Part shown: one piece after another, positions 16,124-24,654 of the stretch
Layout: each line of letters begins with the position of its first letter
How positions within the stretch are numbered: the first letter of the stretch is position 1
Source: Actinokineospora sp. NBRC 105648
Lineage (GTDB): Bacteria; Actinomycetota; Actinomycetes; Mycobacteriales; Pseudonocardiaceae
DNA: 64,000 nt
Direction: 5' to 3'
Assembly (NCBI RefSeq): GCF_030269645.1
Contig: NZ_BSTR01000013.1
Span: 62,001 to 126,000 of the forward strand
Position numbers and translations under genes: made by a program
The notes under the pieces: generated by a model
Seen by the model: the letters and a program-made list of their open reading frames with translations, nothing else
The model's database searches: none
Told to the model about the DNA's origin: nothing

Positions 16124-17266
16124 GTGGAAAGGCCCGTTCGTCCTACCGCTGTGAGCAGGCTGCTGCGCCTCTTGCACGAAGAGGGGCCGATGAGCCGCGC
16201 GGAAGCGACCACCCGCCTCGGCCTGACCAGGACTGCGATCGGTGACGCCGCTCGGTGGCTCACCGACCTTGGCGTGCTCAGCGCCGAGCACACCGCCCCG
16301 GTCGGCCGCGGCAGACCGTCGCCACTGCTCGGCCCCGACGAGCGCGGGCCGGTCGTGGTCGCCGCGCACCTCCTACCGCGACGGGTGGACGTCGCCGTGG
16401 TCGGTCTCGGTGCGTCGCCTGGACCCAAGCGCGCGTACCCGCTGAGCGGTGAAGACGCACCCGCCAAGGTGTTGCGCGTCGTCGCTGGCCGGATCGCGGC
16501 GGCCGCACGGCGGGCCGGTAGACCGTGCGTGGGGGTAGCGGTAGGGCTGGCGGGTATGACCCGCGCAGGGGGCGTCGCACGCAACGCAGTGCATTTCAAC
16601 TGGGATCACGTTCCTGCGCAAGAGTTGCTGGCAGAACACCTCCCGATGCCAGTCCTCTTGGAGAACGACTCCGGACTGACCGCCCTCGCCGAGTACCGCC
16701 GCGGCGCGGGCCGACACGCGGGGACGGTGCTGGTGCTCAGCTGCGCACACACTGGTATCGGGGGCGCCCTCTTAGGCGACGGTGTCTTCCCGCCCGGCGG
16801 ACACGTCTTGGAGGCGGGGCACGTCTCGATCGACCTCGACGGGCTCCCGTGCACGTGCGGCCAGCTCGGCTGCCTGGAGATGTACTCCGACGGCCAGTCC
16901 ATCCTGCGCGCCCTCGGCGCGGCGGACGTCGACGACCAGACCGCCTTGCGCTCGGTCCTCGACCGCGCGTGGTCCACCGGCTCCGCGGAGGCGCGGGTCG
17001 CGTTGACCGCCGCCGACCGCCTCGGCGTCGGTTTGGCCAGCATGGTCAACCTGCTGGCGCCGGAACGAGTGGTGCTGTCCGGCGTGCTGGGCGAGCTCTA
17101 CCGGCTCGGCGCGGCCGAGGTGCGCGCCCGGCTGAACCGCTCGATCGTCGCCCGCGCCGACGGCACCGAGATCGTGGTCGGCACCGTCGCCGACCCGGTG
17201 CTCGTCGGCGCGGCCGAGTTGGCGTTCGAGGGCTTCCTGGCCCAGCCGCAGGACTTCGCGCTGTGA
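16124..17266 (+). CDS. ROK family transcriptional regulator
   Basis: 380 residues. An N-terminal winged helix-turn-helix (VSRLLRLLHEEGPMSRAEATTRLGLTRTAI) precedes a sugar-kinase-like ROK domain. The latter has the ENDSG...AEYRRG motif and the zinc site CTCGQLGCLE (GHVSIDLDGLPCTCGQLGCLE region) near residue 250. ROK regulators usually sense a sugar or sugar phosphate and repress a transport or catabolic operon. GTG 16124 has GAAGGAG six bases upstream and is preferred over GTG 16109. A TTA codon lies near 16770. It is followed after 14 bp by a HAD phosphatase, and the divergent MFS gene is the likely target. Confidence 0.92.
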   Translation: MERPVRPTAVSRLLRLLHEEGPMSRAEATTRLGLTRTAIGDAARWLTDLGVLSAEHTAPVGRGRPSPLLGPDERGPVVVAAHLLPRRVDVAVVGLGASPGPKRAYPLSGEDAPAKVLRVVAGRIAAAARRAGRPCVGVAVGLAGMTRAGGVARNAVHFNWDHVPAQELLAEHLPMPVLLENDSGLTALAEYRRGAGRHAGTVLVLSCAHTGIGGALLGDGVFPPGGHVLEAGHVSIDLDGLPCTCGQLGCLEMYSDGQSILRALGAADVDDQTALRSVLDRAWSTGSAEARVALTAADRLGVGLASMVNLLAPERVVLSGVLGELYRLGAAEVRARLNRSIVARADGTEIVVGTVADPVLVGAAELAFEGFLAQPQDFAL

Positions 17267-17280
17267 GAGAGGAGCTTCCG

Positions 17281-17949
17281 GTGGCCGAGCCGGTCAAGGC
17301 TGTGCTGTTCGACATGGACGGAGTCGTCGTCGACTCGCGAGCGGTGATCGAGGCCGCCTGGGGTGAGGTGTTCACCCGCTACACCGGCCGGGTGCTCACC
17401 CCGGCCGCGATCGAGGAGCACGTGCACGGCCGAGTCGGGAGCTATACCGTAGCCGCGCTGTTTCCAGAGCACCCCGACGCGCACGCCGAGATCTGGTCTG
17501 CGGTAGACGAGCTTGAGGAGAACGCGCACTACCAGTTGATTCCGGGCGTGCGGGACCTCTTAGCGGCTCTCACCGCGCGCGGCACGGTGGTCGGATTGGT
17601 AACCGGTAGTTGGCGAGCGAAAGTGCGCAACGTGCTGTCCCTGTTGGACCTGCCGACCCCGTTCGCGACGGTGGTCACGCGCGAAGACGTAGTGCACGGG
17701 AAACCGCACCCCGAGCCCTACCTGCTGGCGTGCGCGGCACTGGCTGTCGACCCGACTGACGCCCTGGTGTTCGAGGACTCGGCCAGCGGTGTCCGCTCTG
17801 CGTTGGCGGCGGGCTCCCGGTGCGTCGGCATCGGCGGTGCGGACTTGGCGGCCGAGGGCGCGCACCACGTGATCGCCGACTTCACCGAACTGCGACTGAC
17901 CGGCGCTGGTCTGCTCGAAGGCGTCGATCCTCCGCTGAGTCTCCGGTGA
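17281..17949 (+). CDS. HAD-superfamily phosphatase / beta-phosphoglucomutase-like
   Basis: 222 residues. HAD motif I is FDMDGVVVDS (nucleophile Asp, acid Asp two residues on), motif II lies at LVTGSW, motif III is the Lys of HGKPHPEPY, and motif IV is VFEDSASG. The alpha-helical cap between motifs I and II places it in the subclass with beta-phosphoglucomutases and sugar-phosphate phosphatases. GTG 17281 follows GAGAGGAG. It is co-transcribed with the ROK regulator, so a sugar-phosphate substrate related to the MFS cargo is likely but unproven. Confidence 0.88.
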   Translation: MAEPVKAVLFDMDGVVVDSRAVIEAAWGEVFTRYTGRVLTPAAIEEHVHGRVGSYTVAALFPEHPDAHAEIWSAVDELEENAHYQLIPGVRDLLAALTARGTVVGLVTGSWRAKVRNVLSLLDLPTPFATVVTREDVVHGKPHPEPYLLACAALAVDPTDALVFEDSASGVRSALAAGSRCVGIGGADLAAEGAHHVIADFTELRLTGAGLLEGVDPPLSLR

Positions 17950-18072
17950 AGTCCCCGCTTCGTGCCCCCGCCTCGCCACCGGGACGCTGACAAGCCCATC
18001 CCGCTCTCTACCGAGGCAACTACGTCGCCCGTCCCACCTGCGAGCACCCTCTGCTAAATCCATTGTGGACTG

Positions 18073-18432
18073 TCAGACCGCCGCAGGCGTGTTCGCGATC
18101 ACCTGCTCCAGCAGGGCGCGCGCGGTGACTAGCTCGTCGATCGCGGCGGTGATCCGGTCGCGTTCGCGCTCTAGCTCGGGCACCAGTTCCGGGCAGCCCG
18201 GGGCCAGTCCGGCACCGGTGTCGACCATGCACGGCAGCAGCTCGCCGATGATCGCCGTGGACAGCCCGGCCGCCAGCAGGCTGCGGATGCCGCGCACCGT
18301 GGTGACGTGCTCGTCGGTGAACTGCCGGTAGCCGCTCGCCGACCGGGTGGGCGCCAGCAGCCCTTGTTCCTCGTAGTAGCGCAGCGACCGCTCGCTCACC
18401 CCGGTCCGCCGGGCCAGCTCGCCGATCCGCAT
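18073..18432 (-). CDS. MerR family transcriptional regulator
   Basis: 119 residues. A MerR winged helix lies at 1-70 (MRIGELARRTGVSERSLRYYEEQGLL, then SASGYRQF), followed by a dimerization coiled coil (ELERERDRITAAIDELVTARALLEQV). The effector region has one Cys in LLPCMVDTG and one in GCPEL, not an obvious metal site. It is divergent from an imine-reductase-like gene whose promoter has the long spacer typical of MerR targets, so that gene is the probable target. Confidence 0.92.
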   Translation of the reverse strand: MRIGELARRTGVSERSLRYYEEQGLLAPTRSASGYRQFTDEHVTTVRGIRSLLAAGLSTAIIGELLPCMVDTGAGLAPGCPELVPELERERDRITAAIDELVTARALLEQVIANTPAAV

Positions 18433-18451
18433 GTGGCCTCCCTCACCGTGC

Positions 18452-18485
18452 GTTGACCTTCACGCCGGTGTCAACTTCTACCGTG
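18452..18485 (+). promoter_or_regulatory. MerR-type operator/promoter with stretched spacer
   Basis: Inverted repeat GTTGAC at 18452-18457 and GTCAAC at 18470-18475 overlaps a -35 (TTGACC, 18453-18458) and a -10-like TACCGT (18479-18484). The spacer is 20 bp, as in MerR-activated promoters. Transcription would begin at or next to ATG 18491, giving a leaderless or nearly leaderless mRNA. Confidence 0.65.
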
Positions 18486-18490
18486 CCGGT

Positions 18491-19450
18491 ATGACATCCC
18501 AGCCACCAACATCCCAGCCGTCGACAACCCAACCGCCGACAATCCAGCTGCCGACAACCCAACCGCTGACAGCCGAGCAGCCCGTCACGATCCTGGGTCT
18601 GGGCCCGATGGGGCAGGCGCTCGCGGGCGCCTTCCTGCGCGCGGGCCACCCGACCACCGTGTGGAACCGAACTCCCGCCAGGGCGGACACCCTTGTCGCG
18701 CAGGGCGCGGTGTGTGCTGACACCGTCGCCCGCGCGGTCGCCGCCAGCCCGGTCGTGATCGTGTGCGTGATCGACTACGACGCCGTGCACGCCATCGTCG
18801 ACCCGGTCGCCGACCAGCTCGCCGGGCGCGTGCTGGTGAACCTCACCTCCGACTCGCCCGACCGGGCCCGGACCACCGCGGCCTGGGCGGCTGATCGGCG
18901 CGTCGACTACCTCGACGGCTCGATCATGACGCCGACGACCACGATCGGCGGCCCGGCCGCCCTCGTCCTCTACAGCGGTCCCGCCGAGGTTTACGCCCGG
19001 AGCCGGGCGGTGTTGGCGAGCATCGGCGGTTCGGCCGCGCACCTGGGCGCCGACCCCGGTCGGGCCGCCGCGCACGACGTTGCCTTGCTGGACCTGTTCT
19101 GGACGACCATGAGCGGTCTCACGCACGCCTTCGCCCTGGCCAGGGCCGAGGGGATCACCGCGGCCGACCTCGCGCCCTACGCCGCGGGGATCGTCGGGCT
19201 GCTGACCGGTCAGGGGGTGATCGCCGACTTCGCCGCCAACGTCGACGCGGGCACGCACCCCGGCACGACCTCGGCCATCGACTCCGCGGCGGCGGGCATG
19301 CGGCACATCGCGCACGCCGCCCGGTCCCGCGGCATCGACACCGGTGTGCTCGACGCGGCATTGGCCGTGGCCGACCGCGCGATCGACACCGGTCACGGTG
19401 GGGACGCCTTCTCGCGGCTCGTGGACGTCCTCTCGCCACGGTCGGCCTAG
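18491..19450 (+). CDS. NAD(P)-binding beta-hydroxyacid dehydrogenase / imine reductase-like
   Basis: 319 residues. A Rossmann dinucleotide site reads VTILGLGPMGQALAGAFLRAG (about 32-52), followed by VWNRTPARAD and a helical C-terminal domain (TTMSGLTHAFALARAEG). This resembles the 6-phosphogluconate dehydrogenase-like family that includes bacterial imine reductases. The first 30 residues are low-complexity five-residue repeats of type TTQPP from a 15-bp tandem repeat and are not part of the fold. ATG 18491 sits at the predicted transcription start. It is divergent from and probably controlled by MerR. Substrate unknown. Confidence 0.88.
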   Translation: MTSQPPTSQPSTTQPPTIQLPTTQPLTAEQPVTILGLGPMGQALAGAFLRAGHPTTVWNRTPARADTLVAQGAVCADTVARAVAASPVVIVCVIDYDAVHAIVDPVADQLAGRVLVNLTSDSPDRARTTAAWAADRRVDYLDGSIMTPTTTIGGPAALVLYSGPAEVYARSRAVLASIGGSAAHLGADPGRAAAHDVALLDLFWTTMSGLTHAFALARAEGITAADLAPYAAGIVGLLTGQGVIADFAANVDAGTHPGTTSAIDSAAAGMRHIAHAARSRGIDTGVLDAALAVADRAIDTGHGGDAFSRLVDVLSPRSA

Positions 19451-19578
19451 TCGACTTCGCTTATGGCGCAGGGTGAACACGATCGGTGAACCGGACGTCG
19501 CTCGTTCGAGGACTTGTCGGGCACGGATGCGGTCGTAGTGTCCATTGTGGTCATATCATCGAGGCGGCGGAGGTCGGC

Positions 19579-19818
19579 GTGAACACCTTCAACATCTACT
19601 GGGACGACAACGCGACCGCGAACCAGATCCAGTGCATGATCAATTCTCTGCTGGCGATACCGGGGGGTGGGTCGGTGGAGCAGGAGGACGAGTACTTGGA
19701 GGCGACGATCCAGTGGGGGTCGGATCAGCGGGCGATCAACAATCTGCAGGGGCGGTTGAACTCCAGCTGTGGGAATGCTGGGTGTCGGCGGCCTGCTGAG
19801 TCTGTTGAGCTTGCTTGA
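19579..19818 (+). CDS. Small hypothetical protein
   Basis: 79 residues, start GTG 19579 with GGAGG six bases upstream. The sequence begins VNTFNIYWDDNATANQIQC and has mixed polarity, two Cys near the end (SSCGNAGC) and no membrane segment. I do not recognise a family. Base composition is less GC-rich than neighbouring genes, and it runs into degenerate repeat DNA at its 3' end. Confidence 0.5.
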   Translation: MNTFNIYWDDNATANQIQCMINSLLAIPGGGSVEQEDEYLEATIQWGSDQRAINNLQGRLNSSCGNAGCRRPAESVELA

Positions 19819-19839
19819 TCTTTGTGTACTTGCTGCGTC

Positions 19840-20056
19840 GGGGGTTCGAGCGTGGGCTCGTTTTCGTGTTGCCGTCTTCGTTGCCCGGGTCGCGAGGGTG
19901 GGCTCGGTCTGGCGGGTTTTGCTGCCCTGTGTTGCTCGGGTTTTGAGCGGGTCCTGCCGTGGTGTTGTCGTCTTCGTTGCCCGGGTTTCGAGCATGGCTC
20001 GATCTGGTGGACGCGCTTCAGGCGGCCGTCTTCGTTGCCCGGGTTACAAGCGTGGG
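19840..20056. repeat. Degenerate tandem repeats leading into a structured repeat hairpin
   Basis: At least four diverged units, each built on CGTCTTCGTTGCCCGGGT followed by GGGCTCG-like sequence, spaced about 50-70 bp. They resemble the left flank of the structured repeat that follows at 20057. No coding potential is apparent. Confidence 0.55.
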
Positions 20057-20195
20057 CTCGATCTAGTGAACTCGCTTCGTGTGGGGCCCCTAGAGCACCG
20101 CGGTGGTGAAAAAAGGGCGGGTGAAGGGCATTCCCCACCACTGGTCAAGTTTAGCGGTGCTCTCCCCCCACACGAAGCGAGTCCACTAGATCGAG
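20057..20195. repeat. Structured interspersed repeat, single-hairpin copy
   Basis: 139 bp. Arms CTCGATCTAGTGAACTCGCT (from 20057) and their complement ending at 20195 form the outer stem. AGAGCACCGC pairs with GCGGTGCTCT inside it, around an apical loop containing a GGGTGAAGGGCATTCCCC hairpin. This is the same element as the hairpins at 8228-8364, 8468-8604, 24839-24975 and 25072-25208, but alone. The DNA from 20196 to 20356 holds further flank-like repeat sequence and no gene. Confidence 0.8.
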
Positions 20196-20356
20196 CATCC
20201 GTAGCGGGGCCGCCGGTACCAGCGCAGTCGGCCTCACCGCTGCGGTCTGGTGGGGGTGGGAGCTGCGCTGTGGTCTGGCGATGGGGCGGGCTCTCCGCTG
20301 CGGTTGGGTGGATGGGGGCGGGATTGCTGTGCGTGTGAGGGTGCGGGTTCGTGGTG

Positions 20357-20902
20357 TCAGGGGCGGTTTAGTAGCAGTTCTATGGCTTGGCGTGCCTGGT
20401 GAGCGGTTGTTGGGTCGCCGGTGATTGCTGCGGTGGTGATGGCGCCTTCGACCAGGAGGTTCAGGTGGTCGGCCAGGTCGGGGACGTTGGTCTGGTCGGC
20501 CAGTGTGGCGAGGTATTCGCGTACGGCCGCCTTGTGGTCGCGGACTGCCGCTAGTACCTCGGGGGAGGTGGCGCCCAGTTCGCCTGCGGAGTTGATGAAC
20601 GCGCAGCCTCGGAAGCCTGGTTCGCTGAACCAGGCGTGCAGCCAGTCGAAGACGGCGGGGATCTGGTCGGTTGGGTCGTGGTGGGCGACGAAGTTCGCCA
20701 GTGAGCTGAGCCAGCGGGTGTCGCGGCGGCGTAGGTAGGCGACTACCAGGGCTTCTTTGGCAGGGAAGCACTGGTAGAGGCGCTTGAGGGAGACCCCGGA
20801 GGCGGTTCGGACCTCGTCCATGCCGACTGTCTGGATGCCGCGTTCGTAGAAGAGCCGCTCGGCGGTGTCGAGTAGTCGGGTGGTGGCCTCGTCGTGGTCC
20901 AT
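20357..20902 (-). CDS. TetR family transcriptional regulator
   Basis: 181 residues. The N-terminal TetR helix-turn-helix reads LLDTAERLFYERGIQTVGMDEV..SGVSLKRLYQCFPAKEALV, with a ligand domain like those of AcnR/YezE-type regulators (FRGCAFINSAGE). ATG 20902. Two 14-18 bp palindromes in its divergent promoter region are probable operators, so it should repress itself and the SnoaL-like gene opposite. Confidence 0.92.
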   Translation of the reverse strand: MDHDEATTRLLDTAERLFYERGIQTVGMDEVRTASGVSLKRLYQCFPAKEALVVAYLRRRDTRWLSSLANFVAHHDPTDQIPAVFDWLHAWFSEPGFRGCAFINSAGELGATSPEVLAAVRDHKAAVREYLATLADQTNVPDLADHLNLLVEGAITTAAITGDPTTAHQARQAIELLLNRP

Positions 20903-20922
20903 CGTAGGGTCCCCTTGCCGTG

Positions 20923-20938
20923 GAGAACGTTCGTTCTC
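20923..20938. promoter_or_regulatory. TetR operator 1
   Basis: GAGAACGTTCGTTCTC: two inverted GAGAACG half sites around a two-base centre, just upstream of the TetR gene. Confidence 0.7.
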
Positions 20939-20955
20939 TAGTGTAGTGGCAGCTG

Positions 20956-20975
20956 GGGAGAACGACCGTTCTCCC
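20956..20975. promoter_or_regulatory. TetR operator 2
   Basis: GGGAGAACG and CGTTCTCCC surround AC. It has the same half site as operator 1, centred 35 bp away and nearer the divergent SnoaL-like gene. Confidence 0.7.
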
Positions 20976-20991
20976 GATGAGGGGAGTGCGC

Positions 20992-21441
20992 GTGAGCATT
21001 CGGCCGCCGTTCGATGAGGACAGCGCTCGGCGCAAGGTGCAGGTTGCTGAGGACCTGTGGAACACCCGTGACCCGGAGCGGGTGGCCCTGGCGTACACAG
21101 CGGACTCGGTGTGGCGCAACCGGGATCGGTTCGCCACCGGGCATGGGGAGATCATCGCGTTGCTGCGGGAGAAGTGGGCGGTCGAACTGGACTATGCGCT
21201 GCGCAAGGAGTTGTGGGGGTTTCGGGGGAACCGGATCGGGGTGCGGTTCCAGTACGAGTGCCGGGATCGGGCGGGGCGGTGGTCGCGCTCCTACGGCAAC
21301 GAGCTCTGGGAGTTCGCCGATGACGGCCTCATGCGGCGGCGCGAGGCGAGCATCAACGACGTGCCGATCACCGCCGGTGAGCGTCGGATCTTCGGTTCCC
21401 GGCCGGAGTCCGAGCACGGGCTGCTGCTCCCGGTGAAGTAG
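20992..21441 (+). CDS. DUF1348-type SnoaL/NTF2-like protein
   Basis: 149 residues. The sequence ([84 protein letters not shown]) matches the DUF1348 branch of the NTF2-like superfamily. Function is uncharacterised, often beside TetR regulators as here. GTG 20992 has GAGGGGAG upstream; ATG 20977 is an alternative that would overlap operator 2 closely. It is probably induced when the TetR ligand is present. Confidence 0.85.
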   Translation: MSIRPPFDEDSARRKVQVAEDLWNTRDPERVALAYTADSVWRNRDRFATGHGEIIALLREKWAVELDYALRKELWGFRGNRIGVRFQYECRDRAGRWSRSYGNELWEFADDGLMRRREASINDVPITAGERRIFGSRPESEHGLLLPVK

Positions 21442-21520
21442 GCGTCAAACCGGTGGATCGGTGGTACTTGACTGCCAGGAGCCCCACCTCGCCGCCGGAG
21501 TCCCCACCTGGAGTGTCGCC

Positions 21521-21673
21521 ATGAACACCGCACTGCGCCCGCAGCCCAGCACCCGCCCCCAGCCGCGCACCAAGCCGATGGACGACGCCGAGTACAACGA
21601 CCTGTGCGCCTGCCGGTGCTCCCGGCTGCCCGGTATTCACCCGGCGGGGCAGTGCGCCACCCGCAAGTCGTGA
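21521..21673 (+). CDS. Small cysteine-containing hypothetical protein
   Basis: 50 residues starting MNTALRPQPSTRPQPRTKP, then MDDAEYNDLCACRCSRLPGI and a final GQCATRKS. Four Cys (CACRC...C) could bind a metal. No family recognised, and the N-terminal part is low complexity. It lies between the SnoaL-like gene and the convergent GGDEF-EAL gene. ATG 21521 is the plausible start, but the upstream ribosome site is weak. Confidence 0.4.
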   Translation: MNTALRPQPSTRPQPRTKPMDDAEYNDLCACRCSRLPGIHPAGQCATRKS

Positions 21674-21704
21674 GTGTCCGGTCACTGTCCCTTGTGGATG
21701 GTGG

Positions 21705-23822
21705 TCACCACTGCTCGGCCGGGATCGGCCTGCCGAACAGGTAGCCCTGCGCCCGGGGGCACCCCGACTCGCGCAGGAATGTGGCCTGCCGCGAGGTCTC
21801 GACCCCCTCGCAGACCACCGGGGTGCGCAGCGTGTCCGCCAGGGCCAGCACGCAGGCGACGATCCCCGTGGTCCGGCTGGACTGCTCCAGTTTGCCGGTG
21901 AACGACCGGTCAATCTTGATGACGTCGAACGGGTGCCTGCGCAGCAGGTTCAGCGACGAGTACCCGGTGCCGAAGTCGTCCAGCGCCACCCGCACGCCGC
22001 GCGAGCGCAGGTCCGACAGCACGGCGATGACGCTGTCGTGGGCCACCGCGTACTCGGTCAGTTCCAGCGTGAGCGAGCCGGCCGGGAGCCCGGAGTCGGC
22101 GAGGGTGTCGGTGACCCGGTCGGGGAAGGCCGGGTCGAGCAGCTGGCGGGCCGAGACGTTCACGCTCATGTCCAGCGGTCGACCCTCGGAGTGCCAGCGC
22201 GCGGCCTGGGCGCACGCGGTCCGCAGGACCCAGTCGCCGAGGTCGATGATCAGGTCGGACTCCTCGGCCAGGGCGACGAAGGCGTCCGGCGGCAGTAGGC
22301 CGCGGCTGGGGTGCAGCCAGCGCACCAGGGCCTCCGCGCCGATGGCTGTGCCCGTGGCCAGGTCGACGATCGGCTGGTAGTGCAGCACGAACTGCTCGTC
22401 GACGATCGCCGAGCGCAACTCGGTGCGCAACCGTTTGCGGGCCAGCGCCTCGACGTGCATGTGCGCGCCGAACACCGCCACCCGGTCGCCGCCTGCGCGC
22501 TTGGCGGTGTACATCGCCGCGTCCGCGTCACGCAGGAGAGTGCTGCCGGTGGTGCCCGGCGTGGTCGCCAGCGCCAGCCCGACGCTGGCCCGCGCGCGGT
22601 CGCGACCGTCGAGCGGCAGACGTAACTCGGTGAGCACGGCCTCGGCGAGCTTGGTGGCGGTCTCGGTGTCGAGGCCGGGGGCGAGCACCGCGAACTCATC
22701 ACCGCCGAGCCGAGCGACCAGGCCTTGGCCGAGGCACACCCGGTGCACCCGGCGCGCGACCGCGATCAGCACCTCGTCGCCCGCCGCGTGCCCGTCGACG
22801 TCGTTGACCTGCTTGAACCCGTCGAGGTCGATCAGCAGCAGGGCCACCTGGGCGTCGTCACGCAGCGCACCCGCGAGCGTGTCGGAGAAGTGCGCGCGGT
22901 TCGCCAAACCGGTCAAGTCGTCGCGCTCGGCGCGCGTGCGCAGGCGGTTTTCCAGGCTCTTGCGCGCGCTGATGTCGGACACCGCGAGCAGGATGTCGGC
23001 CGCACCACCGTGCCGCGAGGGCAACGCGGTAGCGCTAACTTCCAAGGTCGCTTCAACGCCGTCGGGGGTCTGGTGGCGTACCTCGACCGGCTCACCCGCG
23101 CCGATCACCGCACCAAGACACCCGGTCGCGCAGGTGCGCACGTCAGGGGAGTGCGGGCAGGGGACAAGATCGCCGAGTAACCGCCGCGCGCGGTCATTCG
23201 ACAGCACCGACTCGCCAGTGCTGTCGAGCAACACCAGCCCCACCGGACTCGCCCGCAAGATCGCCGCCGTACGCGCCTGCGCGTCCTGGGCGTCCCGGCG
23301 CGCACTGCGCTCCCGCCGCGCCGACATCACCGTGAGGCGCAGCGCGAACGCGCCGATCATAAGCCCGACCAGCGGAAACAGTGCTGGCCCAAGCACACTC
23401 AACCCGGCTCCCCCACCCGCCGCGACATACCCGGCCAGCCCGGCCAGGTAACCCACGAGCGGCCCGACCGCCGCGATCGCGAAGCTGGCCTCATCCTCGT
23501 CGAGCGCCCGGCGCATGGTGAAGGCGAACAGCAGCCCGACCATCGGGTTGGGCGCGGGCAGGGCCAGGCAGCCCAGCAGCATCGCGGCCCCCTCGACAGC
23601 CGTCGACACCCAGGGCAACCGGCGGGGGAGGACCCAGAGGACCAACGCCACCAGCACGACACAGGCCGCGAACCGACCGCAGGTGCCGGCGAGCAGCAGT
23701 TGGGTGGCCACCGCCAGTGAGTTGAACCAGGAGAAGACCTCGGTCAGGGTCCGGATCCGGCGCAGGGAGACGGCGTCACCGTCGGCAGGTGCCGTGGTCG
23801 AGCTCGAACTGTCGGCCGACAC
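21705..23822 (-). CDS. Membrane GGDEF-EAL protein with PAS domain (c-di-GMP turnover)
   Basis: About 705 residues. Four or five membrane segments occupy about 35-165, followed by a PAS domain (about 185-290), a GGDEF domain with an intact active site LGGDEF near residue 374, and an EAL domain with EALVRW near 494 and DDFGTGYSSL. Both catalytic motifs look intact, so it could make and degrade cyclic di-GMP, a signal that controls development in filamentous actinobacteria. GTG 23822 is preferred because GGAGGGG lies six bases upstream; the frame is open to GTG 23837. The PAS domain contains extra Cys (PCPHSPDVRTCATGC). Confidence 0.93.
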   Translation of the reverse strand: MSADSSSSTTAPADGDAVSLRRIRTLTEVFSWFNSLAVATQLLLAGTCGRFAACVVLVALVLWVLPRRLPWVSTAVEGAAMLLGCLALPAPNPMVGLLFAFTMRRALDEDEASFAIAAVGPLVGYLAGLAGYVAAGGGAGLSVLGPALFPLVGLMIGAFALRLTVMSARRERSARRDAQDAQARTAAILRASPVGLVLLDSTGESVLSNDRARRLLGDLVPCPHSPDVRTCATGCLGAVIGAGEPVEVRHQTPDGVEATLEVSATALPSRHGGAADILLAVSDISARKSLENRLRTRAERDDLTGLANRAHFSDTLAGALRDDAQVALLLIDLDGFKQVNDVDGHAAGDEVLIAVARRVHRVCLGQGLVARLGGDEFAVLAPGLDTETATKLAEAVLTELRLPLDGRDRARASVGLALATTPGTTGSTLLRDADAAMYTAKRAGGDRVAVFGAHMHVEALARKRLRTELRSAIVDEQFVLHYQPIVDLATGTAIGAEALVRWLHPSRGLLPPDAFVALAEESDLIIDLGDWVLRTACAQAARWHSEGRPLDMSVNVSARQLLDPAFPDRVTDTLADSGLPAGSLTLELTEYAVAHDSVIAVLSDLRSRGVRVALDDFGTGYSSLNLLRRHPFDVIKIDRSFTGKLEQSSRTTGIVACVLALADTLRTPVVCEGVETSRQATFLRESGCPRAQGYLFGRPIPAEQW

Positions 23823-24156
23823 CCGGCGCCCCTCCACTGATCATCTGTCGAGGACAGCATGCGTACCGGGTCAACGGCTCAGGGACATCGCCCATTCGGG
23901 TGGTCCAGTAACACGCCCCCCAGCGCCGCCAATCGGCGGGAACACACGCTACCCGGACACGTCCGGTCACCAGAGCCGGCCCGCTCCTGTCTACTGTGGA
24001 TAGTCGCTGACCTCGACCTGCCGCTCGATGTCCGGCTCCTAGGTGCTCCCGCACACCGCTACCTGGTTCCCCGGTCGAGTGGACACCAAGCTGCTCGCTT
24101 CCGCTGAGGCAGGAGCATTCGGTACCGTCTCGGCACACACCGGATAAGGACACTTC
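23823..24156. other. Divergent intergenic region, no gene seen
   Basis: About 330 bp between the GGDEF-EAL gene and the SLOG-like gene. No repeat, RNA or clear promoter recognised; it should contain both promoters. Confidence 0.45.
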
Positions 24157-24639
24157 GTGCGCATCGGCATTACCGGCCATACCAACCTCACAGCCGCGAC
24201 GGCTCGGCTCGTTGCTGTTGCCATCCGTGACGCTCTTGCCCAGCACGCGGGTACCGACCTCGTGGGCGTCACTTGCTTGGCGCGCGGAGCAGACCAGATC
24301 TTCGCTCGCGAGGTGCTTGATTCGGGAGGCACCTTGGAGGTGGTCCTACCTGCCGCCGACTACCGGGACCGCAAGGTAAAGCCCACCAACGCGGCCGATT
24401 TCGACTACCTGCTCGGCAGGGCGGACACCGTGCACACGATGCCGTTCGCCGACTCGAACAGCCAGGCGTACATGGCGGCCAGCGAATACGTTCTCGAGAC
24501 CGTCGACACGATCATCGCTATCTGGGACGGGCAACCGGCCGCGGGGCAGGGCGGCACCGCTGACGTGGTCGAGGCTGCTCACCACCGGGCTATACCGACA
24601 ACCATCATCTGGCCCCAGGGCAGCGCACGCGACAAGTAG
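24157..24639 (+). CDS. SLOG-superfamily Rossmann protein of unknown function
   Basis: 160 residues. It begins with a Rossmann strand-loop (RIGITGHTNLT), then GVTCLARGADQIFAREVL and LEVVLPAADYRD, and ends with DTIIAIWDGQPAAGQGGTADVVEAA. The GARGAD-like and GGTADVV loops resemble the nucleotide-binding loops of SLOG proteins (the DprA/LOG superfamily). Some members sense nucleotide signals in conflict systems, but no effector gene adjoins it. GTG 24157 has AAGGA six bases upstream. Stand-alone gene. Confidence 0.7.
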   Translation: MRIGITGHTNLTAATARLVAVAIRDALAQHAGTDLVGVTCLARGADQIFAREVLDSGGTLEVVLPAADYRDRKVKPTNAADFDYLLGRADTVHTMPFADSNSQAYMAASEYVLETVDTIIAIWDGQPAAGQGGTADVVEAAHHRAIPTTIIWPQGSARDK

Positions 24640-24654
24640 CCGAACCACGCTGAT

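Noticed and set aside
20151-21155. 334-codon minus-strand frame covering the TetR gene region
   Set aside because: Shadow of the TetR gene in another frame; Pro/Arg-rich and ending inside the structured repeat.
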